A stretch of 64,000 bases of DNA from CAWATZ01 sp963784995. Its GTDB lineage: Bacteria > Planctomycetota > Planctomycetia > Gemmatales > Gemmataceae. The position numbers were made by a program, and so were the translations under genes. Location: positions 1,302,001 to 1,366,000 of the forward strand of contig CAWATZ010000013.1 of NCBI GenBank assembly GCA_963784995.1, given 5' to 3'. The notes under the pieces were generated by a model, which was given only the letters and a program-made list of their open reading frames with translations, did not search any database and was not told where the DNA came from. Of the stretch, positions 24,901 to 36,700 are shown one piece after another (positions within the stretch are counted from its first letter, which is position 1; every line of letters starts with the position of its first letter).

Positions 24901-26062
24901 GTCGGATGCTAGCCCGGAACGGATGCAGTTAGTTGCTGCCGCAACAAAACTAAGGATTAGTCCTGCAACCATTCAGGGAGAAATCACCAAACAGAGAATA
25001 GTGCCTGCTGACCTAGATATAGAAATCTTAATCATCAGGGACCTTGAGAACTTGATTGGCAACCGAATTCGGTTGTTGTGCCTCGTTTCGATGGCGAAGG
25101 ACGTCGGACTCTCTGACGACCAGATCAAACAAACGAAGTCGCAAGAAGAACTTGTCAAGTTAACTGGCATCTATTTTGACTTGAAGTACTATTGGCCGTT
25201 CATGTTGAAGCAGCTTGGCTTGTCTGACGATCAAAGCAAACGTGCGATTGCCCAAGCACGCACGGCACGTCCAGGCGATCCATCAGCGTGGCTCAGGGAG
25301 ATATTCAGGGATCAGATTCGGGACTACTTGACGAAGCAGGCTGCTGAAGCAGCCAAGAGGCGGGCGGATTTGGCTGCTGCGAGTGACCCTGGGAAGCAGG
25401 AACCGAAGAAGATCGATCTCGGTGTTCCAAACCCTGGAGGCATTGCTCGTCCAGGGCTCATTCCTGGCACAAAAGAACACAGAAAGCAAGAATTAGGCAT
25501 AGCTAAGGAAAAGGCTCGGGCACAGGGGAACCTTTTCAAGGAAGCCGACTGGAACAGGGAGTATGATGCGCAATATGGTTCGACAAGTGTTTGGCAACAG
25601 ATTGACCAGATTCGGAAAGACCGGGGAATGAAGGTGCTTGGAGATCGTATCCCGGTGCCCAACGACAAACTTGGCACGGTTGCTTTTATTCGAGAGGGTG
25701 GGAAGAACTATGTAGGAGTCAATTCGCAAGATCGTGCTGAGGAAGAGAAAGCATTGATGATTCAGTATTGGAAGGCAATGAAAGCAGCTGGTGCGTTCGC
25801 TCCCTTCAATGTTCCCTGGTATGGCGCAGGGGTCAGCTGCCCCCTTCTACACGCTGAGGCCGAAGCGTTGATCGCATATCACTTTATAAAGAAGGGACAA
25901 GTTGAACCGACTGTGACTGTTTACGTTGATCGGGAGACGTGCAACAAGTGCCAGGATTTTATGTATCTACTGCTGCGCTATTTGAAAATCAAAGAGGTCA
26001 CTTTTGTCTGTAAGAATGGGCGACGGTTCCCTGTTACTGATCAACCTCCGACTAAGGAGTGA
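6902..26062 (+). CDS. Giant PKD-RHS polymorphic toxin with deaminase-like tip (RHS1), several frameshifts
   Basis: About 6,400 residues when frames are joined. It starts GTG 6902 (or ATG 6905) after AAGGAA. Order: an Arg-rich leader with the planctomycete motif 'LGLDRLEDRNSP' (about residue 60); a Pro/Ala/Gly-rich linker with a poly-Gly run (7527-7590); about 19 PKD-like repeats (8000-13640) marked by 'WGDG'; an RHS N-terminal domain from about 13720; YD repeats from 14400, including 46 units of 46 residues (16519-22873); an RHS core ending 'GRVYNPVTGRWEQLDP' (24345-24395); and a variable tip from about 24460. Shifts are needed near 7900, 8573, 10460, 19579 and 19998. The last two are single-base deletions inside repeat units. 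If real, they would separate the tip from the body. The protein is presumably surface-exposed or secreted. The Imm1-like gene follows at once. Confidence 0.8.
8000..13640 (+). repeat. Array of about 19 PKD-like domain repeats inside RHS1
   Basis: A motif of the form 'W-G-D-G-x-x-S' recurs about every 300 bases (near 8400, 8700, 9000, 9300, 9595, 9895, 10190, 10495 and so on to 13525). Each is followed by a glycine-rich turn and 'HTY' or 'HAY' before the last strand, as in PKD/Ig-like beta sandwiches. Linkers such as 'VTVNDAPLTA' and 'TEG' recur. Repeats are diverged at DNA level, unlike the 138-bp array, so this stretch is older. The likely role is a rigid extracellular stalk. Confidence 0.8.
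16519..22873 (+). repeat. Tandem array of 46 near-identical 138-bp YD units inside RHS1
   Basis: The segment AAGCAGACCTTCGACCAG recurs at 138-base spacing from 16573 to 22781. The distance is 6,208 bases, that is 45 periods minus two one-base deletions (near 19579 and 19998). Each unit encodes 46 residues including 'STDGDNNVTTNTWDGNE' and 'SALGRTISSLKQTFD'. Two alternative sub-motifs, 'EETASITV' and 'LTNSVTV', alternate irregularly. Many neighbouring copies differ by only a few bases, which indicates recent unequal exchange or gene conversion. Confidence 0.95.
24460..26062 (+). other. RHS1 C-terminal toxin tip with cytidine-deaminase-like domain
   Basis: After the RHS core and the 'DPTGR' boundary, similarity to RHS2 stops abruptly. 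The tip has a Thr/Ser/Gly-rich linker, a helical middle part ('LSDDQIKQTKSQEELVKL') and a C-terminal domain. In that domain 'LLHAEAEALIAY' supplies H-A-E (codons 25850-25858) and 'ETCNKCQDFMY' supplies C-x-x-C (25940-25951), 30 residues apart. H-x-E plus C-x-x-C is the zinc and catalytic signature of the cytidine deaminase superfamily. The predicted hydrophobic strand between them ('VTVYVD') fits the fold. Closest known toxin groups by motif are the SCP1.201/DddA-like and YwqJ-like deaminases, but the exact family cannot be set by eye. Confidence 0.7.
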
Positions 26063-26067
26063 GGAAG

Positions 26068-26478
26068 ATGGTTGTGATTAACACTTCAAGTGTGAAACAA
26101 TTAGTTGATCCGCCAATTGAACAGGTTTACTTCCTGTTGTTTGAGGATCCGAAGGCATGGGAATTTACTCCAGATGCTTCGATTAAGTATAGTAGGGATG
26201 ACAAAAAAAACAGTCTTCTCATCGCACATGCTTCAGACACAGAATACTATGTTCAATTCCTTGAGAATCTGAGTAGCCTTTGGATCCTTGTTCTCGATCA
26301 GACCAATTTGGACCCCAGAGTCGTTGAGATCGACCAAGATTATTGTGTGTCGGCTGGATTACTTTGTGACAAGCCATTGGCTTGGAAAGCCATCGAGTGG
26401 TTTTGCAAGTATGGCACTAGGTGTCCTTCTCTTAACTGGATGTCAGACCACGAAATGCCGCCCAACGTACGGTTCTAG
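26068..26478 (+). CDS. Imm1-like immunity protein for the RHS1 deaminase tip
   Basis: Small acidic cytoplasmic protein of 136 residues. AAGGAG (26054-26059) lies within the last codons of the toxin gene, 8 bases before ATG 26068. A GTG at 26059, overlapping the toxin stop, is an alternative start. Features such as 'VYFLLFEDPKAWEFTP', a central 'TEYYVQFLE' and a C-terminal 'LAWKAIEWF' before 'LNWMSD' resemble the Imm1 family, which is known as a partner of deaminase toxins in polymorphic toxin systems. Its position directly after the tip is the main support. Its base composition (27 G/C in 26101-26160) is lower than that of the RHS body. The family call is from pattern memory only. Confidence 0.65.
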   Translation: MVVINTSSVKQLVDPPIEQVYFLLFEDPKAWEFTPDASIKYSRDDKKNSLLIAHASDTEYYVQFLENLSSLWILVLDQTNLDPRVVEIDQDYCVSAGLLCDKPLAWKAIEWFCKYGTRCPSLNWMSDHEMPPNVRF

Positions 26479-26610
26479 CTAGTCGTGTCGTCGTGTGCAA
26501 TAACTTTTTCGCAGTATGCGACTGTTAGGGCTGGCGGTGCTGCTGGTGCGATCTGTCGAAGTTAGGAGAACAGGCTTGCTTCCTGCTTTCGAGCAAACCG
26601 ACAAAAAAAG

Positions 26611-27364
26611 GTGTCATTGCGCCAGACGAAGCCTGGGAAAGGGGGAAGAGATGTAACGACTACGCCTCGGAAACCTTTCGGCGGAACCCTGCGGGTCCGA
26701 ATCCCGCCCGGTAGAGCTGGCCAGCAGCCGGAAGCGAGTCTTGCGTCGTGGTGGGGCGACCTATCCGGCGAAGCGTAGACAGTCAGCTGGAAAGCTTGGA
26801 CATCGAGCCTCGAAAGTTTTCTCGTCGGGAGCCTTCGTTCTTGACACAAGCGAGGGCCGTGCCGGCACGCTGCAATGGCCTGGCGTGCCGGTCCCACCGG
26901 GGTCCAAGACCCAAGCGAACCATCAGGAGGGTTCCCCAGGAACCTGGGAGGTCTGCCGTCTCCCGCGCTACCACCAAGTCGGTCTGGGTGTCACCGAACC
27001 AAAAAGCCCCAGGCCCTCCGGAAGTGCGTCTTCGACTGGAGGGAGCGTAGGACAAGACGCGACGCGGGTATCGCCTGGCGAACGCAATGAGCCGGTGAGA
27101 CGGGCGGCAGAAATCGGAGTGTCTCATAGTACCTGGGAAGCCGGGGAACTCGTGCCGCGAGGACCCGGTCGAGGGAAGGGGACACCGCACGGCGGAGCCG
27201 ACAGCGGGGGACACGTCGGGGACATCGAGCCCCAGCAACGTGTACACGGAACGCGGTCGGGTAGCACAGCGCACGCGAGTCCGTCGTGTGACGAGCCGGA
27301 TGCCTTAATTGGGCACGTCCGGATCTGTGGGAGCCGTGGGGAGTAATCCCCACGGCGACCCGGC
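26611..27364 (+). ncRNA. ORF-less group II intron-like RNA
   Basis: The 5' end GTGTC resembles the group II consensus GUGYG. Domain I-like sequence includes 'GCGAGTCTTGCG' (26730-26741), which I recall as conserved in bacterial group II introns. Domain V is visible at 27293-27325: GAGCCGGATGC, a short loop, then GCACGTCCGGATC. It is followed by a domain VI-like hairpin (27333-27356, ten pairs closed by GTAA) and an unpaired A at 27358 that could be the branch point. There is no reverse-transcriptase reading frame; the stretch 27085-27190 looks like the leader of a lost one. Ends are uncertain by about 10 bases. From 26483 to 26610 nothing is recognised. Confidence 0.72.
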
Positions 27365-27760
27365 GGAGTCGCTTCACACAATCTTCACAAATTGACCAGA
27401 AAGGGTACGCATCTATCTCTGGGTGGAGAACCTGGCCACAGGCCGTCCCCTGAGATACAATTGCCCTTGCTTCACAAGTCCTCCCGCGTGGAGGACCTTC
27501 GATCTTTGACAAGCGAGCGAAGTAAACGAGGAGTGACGGGGCACAGCCGCGCTTTCGGTCCGGCGAACTCAGCAACGGCGGTGGCCCCGTCGCCACCTCT
27601 TCTCACGCCACTTCGTGCCAGGGAATGGCACCGTGTGCTGCTGGCACGTTGGCAATGTCACTTTTTTGTCATTCACCAGGCAAACCTGGACAGGCACGGT
27701 CGCTCACTGACAACATTGCCAGGCTGCGGCGCCGTTGGCAATGTGGCGTCCCTGGCTTGG
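27365..27760 (+). repeat. Inter-cassette spacer, copy 1 (duplicated at 38401-38790)
   Basis: From CGCTTCACACAATCTTCACA to TTGGCAATGTGGC this stretch matches 38401-38790 over about 390 bases, with shared blocks such as AACCTGGCCACAGGCCGTCC and AGCGAGCGAAGTAAACGAGG. It lies between an immunity gene and the next RHS cassette in both places. Its end contains the three-box repeat (boxes at 27651, 27715 and 27737). Confidence 0.88.
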
Positions 27761-30700
27761 GGCCGCAGCGAGAAGGACCACTGCTGGGCGACAGCCTGCT
27801 GCGCGTGCAGTTGCAGGCCCAGCCAATCAGCGGCGAGCAACTGACCTCTGACCCGCAGCAGGGCTACCTCACTCCCATCGGCGAAGCCAGCGTCGATCTG
27901 ACCCAGGGGGCCGTGCAGCTGAGCCAGCCGTTGGACTTCGGCCAGAGCCACGGCGGCATCGACGCCAGCGCCGCGCTGATCTACAATTCGGCCACCGTCA
28001 GCGGCACGCCCATCATCCAACTGAGCCTGAGCACGCAGGCCCAGAGCAGTATCCCCAGTGCCATCCAGGTGCAGCTGACCTTCGCCGGCCAGACCCAGCC
28101 CTGGGTCAGCTTCAGCACCAGCGGCCATCAGCCCGGCGACGCCTATCTCATGGCCGTGCAGGCGCTGACGGCCATCACCGCCAGCGGCCAGTACCAGTGG
28201 GTCGCCCTGGTGCGCTCGCTCTATCCGGACCTGAGCAACTCCACGCAGTCGCTGCACGAGGACTATACTCTGTCGGGGACGCTGCAGGTGGTCTTCAACG
28301 CTGCCGACGTGGCCCCGGTCATCAGCGTGCCGGTCACCATTCCCAGCACCGGGGACTTGCCCCCCCAGGTGGCGATCCAGCTGACCTTCAATAACCAGAC
28401 TCAGGGCGTGATTTACCTCCCCAGCAGCGCCTACTACCAGGGGGAGAGCTTTGCCGTGCCTGTGCAGGCGGCCAGTCCCGTGCCGACCACGGGCAACTAT
28501 AACTGGAGCGCCGTGGTCGTGCAGGGCAGCAGCACCACCACGCCGTCGGGGACCGTGTCGGTGGTGGTCACCGGCTCGCAAGTGATGCCGACGGTGCAGG
28601 TGCCAGTGACCATGCCGATCAGCGCCGTGCTGCCGAGCGCTGTGCAGGTCCAAATCACCGTCGGCGGGCAGACGGAAGGCTGGCTGAGCTTCGACAGTAC
28701 CGGCTACCAGCCCGGGCAGCAGTACGTGCTGGCGGTGCCGGTGGGCCTGGCGGAGAGCAGCGGCCTGTACGACTGGAGCGCCCTGGTGCAGTGGGACTAT
28801 GCCGACCCCAGCGGGGATGCGACCTTCACGACCAGCGGCAAGGTGCAGGCGCTGGTCAATGGTCTGGGCAGCGGCTGGGGGCTAAGTCCGCTCAACCAGC
28901 TGGTCATCACCAAAGGCGGCGTGCTGTGGTTGACCGGCTCGGGGCAGACCCGCTTCTTCGCCGGCAGCGACGGGCAGCTGAGCAACCCGGCCAACGACTT
29001 CGGCACCATGATCCAGAACGCCGACGGCAGCTGCAGCTACACCGCCAAGGACCAAACGGTCTACCAGTTCACGAAGGCAGGCCTGTGTACCAGCGTGACG
29101 TATCCAACAGAGTTGAGCTGGAGCTACGACTATGATGGCTTCGGCCGGTTGATCCAAGTGGTGGCGCCCGACGGTGGGGTCAGCACGTTCGGGTATGGTG
29201 GGGATGGCTTGCTGGCATCGATCACGGAGCCGGGGGGGCGGACGCTGGCGATCAGCCACGACACGCTGGGCAATCTAACCAGCGTGATCGACGTCAACGG
29301 CACGACGCGGACGTTGGGTTACAACGCCAACAGCAACCTGGTGGCGTCGGACCAGTGGGAGCCGTGGAACACGACCTTCAGCTATGCCAGCAGCGGCCTG
29401 CTGACGGGAGTGGACCTGGGCAGCGTGCAGTCCTATGTCATTGTCAGCGCGGCGGGACAGGCTCTGGGGAGCACGGCCCTGCTGACGAGCCAACTGGGCG
29501 TGGCCAGCATCACCGATGGGCGCAGCGACACGACGTTGTACGTGCTGGACCGGCTGGGACGGCTGACGCGCGAGACGCAGCCGGGCGGGCTGACCCAGAG
29601 CTGGCAGCTGGACAATGCCGGCGACGCGACCAGCTACACCGATGCGCTGGGTCAGGTGACGACGTCCACCTACTCCGACGGCGATCTGCTGAGCGTGACC
29701 AATCCAGACGGCTCGGTTGAGACGTACAGCTATGATTCGGTCTACCATGAAGTGACCTCGGCGCCCGACGGCGACGGCAACGTGACGCTGACGACCTACG
29801 ATCCAAACACGGGCCTGATGCTGACGCAGACCACGGCGGCGAACACGTCTCAGCCGGAGACGACGACCTACACCTGGGCCGGCGGGCTGATGTCCACCAT
29901 GACGGATGGGGACGGCAACGTCACCGACTACAGCTACAACGGTCAGAAGCAGCTGGTGGGCCAGGTGACCCTGAGTGCGGCCGGGGTGCTGCTGGACGAT
30001 GAGGCGTTCACCTACGACGGCAACGGGTATCAGTCGAGCCAGACGGTGGGGGCGACCGGGCCGGCGCCGGAGACGACGTACACGACCTACGATGCGCGGG
30101 GCCAACTGCTGAGTACGATCGATCCAACGGGCGCGACCACGTCATCGACGTACGCTGCGGCGGGCGACGTGGTCAGCAGCACGGACGGCCGAGGCGTGCT
30201 GACACTGTTCACGTTCGACGCGGCGGACGAGCAAATCAAGCAGATCGCCGACGACAACAGTGCGGCCCCGGAAACCAGTCTAACGGGCTACGACCCGGCG
30301 GGCAACGTGGTCAGCACGACGGACCCCGACGGCAACGTGACTACCAACGTTTTCGATTCGGACAATCGGTTGGTGCAGACCTCGACCAACGACAGCAACG
30401 GTGTGCTGAAGAACACAAGCAGCTACACCTACGACCAGGACAGCAACACCCTGACCAGCACGGATGGGGACGGTAACGTCACGGCGTACACGTACGACAG
30501 CATGAGTCGAGTGCTGACGGAGACGGTGACGGACTCGTCGGGAAAGCTAATCAGCACGGTGACGCACAAGTACGACAAGGACGGCAACGAACTGGCCGGC
30601 ACGGACGGCAACTGGGAGACGACGACTCGGACCTACGACGGCAACGGCAACGTGCTGACGGAGACGGTGAAGGATGCGGCGGGCAACGTGGTCAGCACCA

Positions 30701-33700
30701 TGAGCCAGACCTACGACCAGGACAACAACGTACTGACCAGCACGGACGGCGACAACAACGTCACGGCATACACCTACGATGGCGAAGGCCGAGTGCTGAC
30801 GGAAACGCTGACGGATGCCAGTGGGACCGTCATCAGCAGCAGCGCGTTCACCTACGACCTGGACGGCAACACGACGAAGACAACGACGGGGGCCGGCAAC
30901 GTCACGACGCAGACGTTTGATAGCGACGGCAACGTGCTGACCGAAGTGGTGAAGGACAGCAGCGGCAACGTCATCAGTTCGGTTGCCAACAGCTACGACC
31001 AGGATGGCAACGTGCTGACCAGCACGGACGGCGACAACAACGTCACGGCATACACCTACGACGATGACGGCAACGTGCTAACGCAGACGGTGACCGATGC
31101 CAGCGGCAACGTGATCAGCTCGCTAGTGAACACCTACGACGAGGACGGTAACCAGCTGACCAGCACGGACATGGACGGCAACGTCACGACCAACGTCTGG
31201 GACGACAATCAGCTGACGAGCACGGTGGTTAAGGACAGCAGCGGCACCGTGTTCAGTTCGGTGTCATACAGTTACGACAAGAACAACAACATCCTCACTC
31301 AGACAGACGGGGACGGCAACGTCACGACCAACGTCTGGGACGACAACCAACTGATGAGTACGGTGGTCACGGACAGCAGCGGCAACGTGATCAGTTCGGT
31401 GCGGTACAGCTACGATGAGAACGGCAATCAGCTGACGAGCACCAGCGGAGACTCCAATGAGACGATCCAGGGCTACGAGAACGACCAGCTGATCCGGACG
31501 TTCGTGGTGGATGCGGGGCTGAACCTGGTGAGCACGAGCGGCGCCAGTTACGACAAGGCGAGCAACGAAGTCACCAGCAGCGACGGGGACGGCAACCTGA
31601 CGATCAACACCTACGACGGCGGCCAGCTGATGCGTACGGTGGTCACCGATCCGTCCAACAACGTCATCAGCTCGGTGGCGTACACCTACGACAAAGACGG
31701 CAACATCCTGACGCAGACGACCGGCGACGGCAACGTCACGACCAACACCTGGGATGGCGACCAACTTCTCCGCTCGGTGACGAAAGATGCCGACGGCAAC
31801 GTCATCAGCGCGACAGGGGACACAACCTATGACGATAACGGTAACATTCTGACCAGCGTGGATGGGGTCGGCAATCTGACGACTAACGTCTGGGACGGCA
31901 ACCAACTGAAGAGCACGGTGGTCACTGATCCCAACAACAAGGTGATCAGTTCCGTAAGCTATACCTACGACAAGGACGGCAACATCTTAACGCAGACGAC
32001 AGGCGACGGTAACGTCACAACCAACACCTGGGACGGCGATCAGTTGGTGCGGACTGTGACCAAGGATTCGTCGGGGAACGTCATCAGCGCCACGGGGAAC
32101 ACGACTTACGACGACAATGGCAACATTTTGACCAGCGTGGATGGGGTTGGCAACCTGACGACCAACGTGTGGGACGGCAATCAGCTGAAGAGCACGGTGG
32201 TCACCGATCCGTCCAACAACGTCATCAGTTCGGTGGCGTATACCTACGATCCAGACGGCAACATCCTGACGCAGACGACGGGGGACGGCAACGTCACCAC
32301 GAACACCTGGGACGGCGACCAGCTTCTCCGCTCGGTGACGAGAGATGCCAACGGCAACGTCATCAGCGCCACAGGCGACACGACCTATGACGCTAACGGT
32401 AACATCCTGACCAGCGTGGACGGCGTCGGCAACCTGACGACCAACGTCTGGGACGGCAACCAGCTGAAGAGCACGGTGGTCACCGATCCCAACAACAAGG
32501 TGATCAGTTCCGTAAGCTATACCTATGACAAAGACGGCAACATCTTAACGCAGACGACAGGGGACGGTAACGTCACAACCAACACCTGGGACGGTGACCA
32601 ACTGCTGCGGACGGTGACCAAAGATGCCAACGGCAACGTCATCAGCGCCACAGGCAACACGACCTATGACGCTAACGGTAACATTCTGACCAGCGTGGAT
32701 GGGGTCGGCAACCTGACGACCAACGTCTGGGACGGCAACCAACTGAAGAGTACGATCGTCACCGATCCTGCTGGCAACGTCATCAGTTCGGTCGCGTACA
32801 CCTACGACCTGGACGGTAACATCCTGACGCAGACGACAGGGGATGGTAACGTCACAACCAACACCTGGGACGGCGATCAGTTGGTGCGGACTGTGACCAA
32901 GGATTCGTCGGGGAACGTCATCAGCGCCACGGGAGACACGACTTATGACGATGACGGCAACATTCTGACCAGCGTGGATGGCGTCGGCAATCTGACGACC
33001 AACGTCTGGGACGGCAACCAGCTGAAGAGTACGGTGGTCACCGATCCTGCCGGCAACGTCATCAGTTCGGTGGCGTATTCCTACGATCCAGACGGCAACG
33101 TCCTCACCCAGACGACAGGGGACGGCAACGTCACCACGAACACTTGGGATGGCGACCAACTGCTGCGGACGGTGACCAAAGATGCGGCAGGCAACGTCAT
33201 CAGCGCAACAGGCGCCGCGACCTATGACGACAACGGACAGATCCTGACCAGCGTGGATGGGGTCGGCAACCTGACCACGAACGTCTGGGACGGCGATCAA
33301 CTGAAGAGTACGATCGTCACCGATCCGTCCAACAACGTCATCAGTTCGGTCGCGTACACCTACGATCCGGACGGCAACATCCTGACGCAGACGACGGGTG
33401 ATGCCAACGTCACCACGAACACCTGGGACGGGGACCAACTGCTGCGTTCGGTCACGAAGGATGCCAACGGCAACGTCATCAGCGCCACAGGGAACTCGAC
33501 CTATGACGACAACGGACAGATCCTGACCAGCGTGGATGGGGTTGGCAATCTGACGACCAACGTCTGGGACGGCAACCAGCTGAAGAGCACGGTGGTCACC
33601 GATCCATCCAACAACGTCATCAGCTCGGTGGCGTATACCTACGATCCGGACGGCAACATCCTGACCCAGACGACAGGGGACGGTAACGTCACGACCAACA

Positions 33701-36700
33701 CCTGGGACGGCGACCAACTGCTCCGCTCTGTCACGAAAGATGCCAATGGCAACGTCATCAGCGCGACTGGCGACACGACCTATGACGACAACGGACAGAT
33801 CCTGACCAGCGTGGATGGCGTCGGCAATCTGACGACCAACGTGTGGGACGGCAATCAACTGAAGAGCACGGTGGTCACCGATCCGTCCAACAACGTCATC
33901 AGTTCGGTGGCGTATACCTACGATCCGGACGGCAACATCCTGACGCAGACGACAGGGGACGGTAACGTCGCCACCAACACCTGGGACGGTGACCAGTTGC
34001 TGGGGACTGTGACCAAGGATTCGTCGGGGAACGTCATCAGCGCCACGGGGAACACGACTTACGACGCTGCCGGTAACATCCTGACCAGCGTGGACGGCGA
34101 CGGTAACCTGACGACGAACACTTGGGATGGCAACCAGCTGAAGAGTACGGTCGTCACCGATCCAAGCAACAAGGTGATCAGCTCGGTGAGCTACACCTAT
34201 GACGAAGACGGTAACATTGTAACGCAAACGACGGGGGATGGGAACGTCACCACCAACACCTGGGATGGCGACCAACTGCTGCGTTCGGTCACGAAGGATG
34301 CCAACGGCAACGTCATCAGCGCCACGGGGGACACGACCTACGACGCTGCCGGTAACATCCTGACCAGCGTGGACGGCGACGGTAACCTGACGACGAACAC
34401 TTGGGATGGCAACCAGTTGGTGAGCACGGTGGTCACCGATCCAAGTGGCAACGTGACCAGTTCGGTGGCGTACACCTACGACAAAGACGGCAACGTCCTG
34501 ACGCAGACGACGGGTGATGGCAACCTCACCACCAACACCTGGGACGGTGACCAGCTAACGAGCACGGTGGTGGCCAGTGCTAGCGGCGTCATCGCCAGCA
34601 AGGTCAGCTATACCTATGATCGAGACGGCAACAGGCTGACCACGACGGATGGCGACAATAACGTCACCACCAACACCTACGATGGAAACCTGGTCGTCAA
34701 GACCGTGGTCACTGCCGCGAACGGTACGGTGGTGAGCGTCCAGGCGTTTGCCTACGACAAAGATGCCAACCAGGTCTCGGAGACAGACCCTGATGGTCGG
34801 CAGATCGTGTCCGTCTACGATGGCGACCGCCTGGTGCAGCAAACCTGGTACAACGCCGATGGCTCGGTGGCTAACGTGCTGACATGGACCTATGATGAAG
34901 ACGGCAACTTGGTGTCGGCCAGCAGCAACGCGGGCACTTACACGATGACCTATGACAGCAATCGACTGGTCACGCAGACGTCGCCGAGCGGTGTTATACT
35001 GACGTACACCTATGACGAGGACGGCAATGTAACGTCCATTGCGGATAGCCAGGGTGGCCTGACCACCATGACCTATGACGGCAATGGCCAGATTGCTTCC
35101 AAGACTTACCAGAATGGCACGACCCAGCTGCGGGTCGATTACACTTACGACGAGGACGGCAACGTCCTGACGGAGACCCGGTATTCGGACCTTGCCGGTA
35201 CGAACAAGGTCGGCTTCACGCAGTACACCTATGACGGCAACCTGGTTACTTCCATCGTGCATGAAGATGGCAATGGCAACGTCATTGCGAGCTACTCCTA
35301 CACCTATGATGCGGATAGCAGGTTGACATCGGAGAGGGAAAACGGTGTCACGACCAACTACTCTTATGACGCCGCGGGCGAATTGACGCAGGCGGGTAGC
35401 AAGAGCTACTCCTATGACCTCAACGGCAACCCAACTAATTCTGGCGACGTGATTGGTCCTGACAACCAGTTGGTCTCTGACGGAATGTGGAACTACACTT
35501 ACGACGCTGCTGGCAACCTGATCGGTAAGACCAACATCGCTGATGGCACAAACTGGATCTATGGCTATGACGCCAGCAACCAGATGACCTCCGCCGTGGA
35601 GAAGGACGCCAGTGGTACGGTGATTGTTTCTGCCAGCTATACCTACGACGTGTTCGGAAATCGCATCAGCGACACTGTGACTCAAGATGGCACCACTACC
35701 ACCACGCAGTATGTCTACACTGCGGATGCCACACTCTATGCAACCACGGATAGCAGCGGTAATGTGCAGACCCGGTACATCTCGGACGTGCAAGGCCCGG
35801 ACAACTGGGAAGCGCAAGTAACTTCAACAGGCGTACAGGTGTTGCTGCCAGATCGGCAGGGAACAGTGCAGGTGGTCACCGGCATCACGGGGACGGTGCT
35901 GGATGCGCTCACCTACGATGAGGAAGGGAACATCGTCAGTCAGACGGCTGCTTCGCTGCAACCGCTCGTTGCTTTCCAGGGGATGCTATTTGATGCGACG
36001 ACAAGCCAGTACGTTGTTGCGCACGGAGCCATAGGCCGAGTTTATAATCCGGCGACAGGGCGGTGGGAAGAGCTAGATCCTGGACAGCAAGGCACGAACT
36101 GGTACGAGGGGATGGGCAATGCAGCTACGGATTACACTGATCCGACGGGGCGTGACCTTTTCGCCAAAGGACTTGACACTGCTCGAAGGAGCATCAAGTG
36201 GTTGGAAGGCAAGGAGATTGATGCGTCCTATAAGAAATTGGACGATCAAGGAGAAACGATTCCTGGACCGAAGAACTCGTATCTCTATCAGATCAAGGTT
36301 GGCCCCAGCCAGATAGCGAGAGCATTGGACTTGCGAAATGCTGCGGCTGCCGGCTCATACGAAGGTTTCTTGTATCATGCGGCTACATCAGATGCTTACC
36401 AGGCTGTCGAGTGGATTGATTCCAAAGGAAAGTGGAACATTCAGAGTTTTGACACCAAGAAGTTGACTCTTGCGCAACAGACTGAGGTTGTCTACAACAA
36501 TCTCAAGCTAGGATTCACTTTTCGTTCGATAGCACAATCTGGCAAGTATGATGACCAAGCCTTATCTGCTGCATTCTTGAAAACTAACTACGATTGGCAG
36601 AAGGCGCAGCTGAACAATGCCCCGGAGCTTGATCGACCCTACCTTGCCGGTAATGAGTTTCAACTGTTCTTTACTCGTTTGGAAAAGATTACCGACCGGA

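Noticed and set aside
26741..27346. Arg/Gly-rich reading frames at 26.7-27.6 kb as small genes
   Set aside because: They lie in the group II intron-like RNA and the spacer repeat, have no ribosome binding sites and no domain.
31264..35817. Minus-strand frames across RHS2
   Set aside because: Same effect; the protein is low-complexity Val/Asp/Arg sequence with no domain, opposite a well-formed RHS gene.
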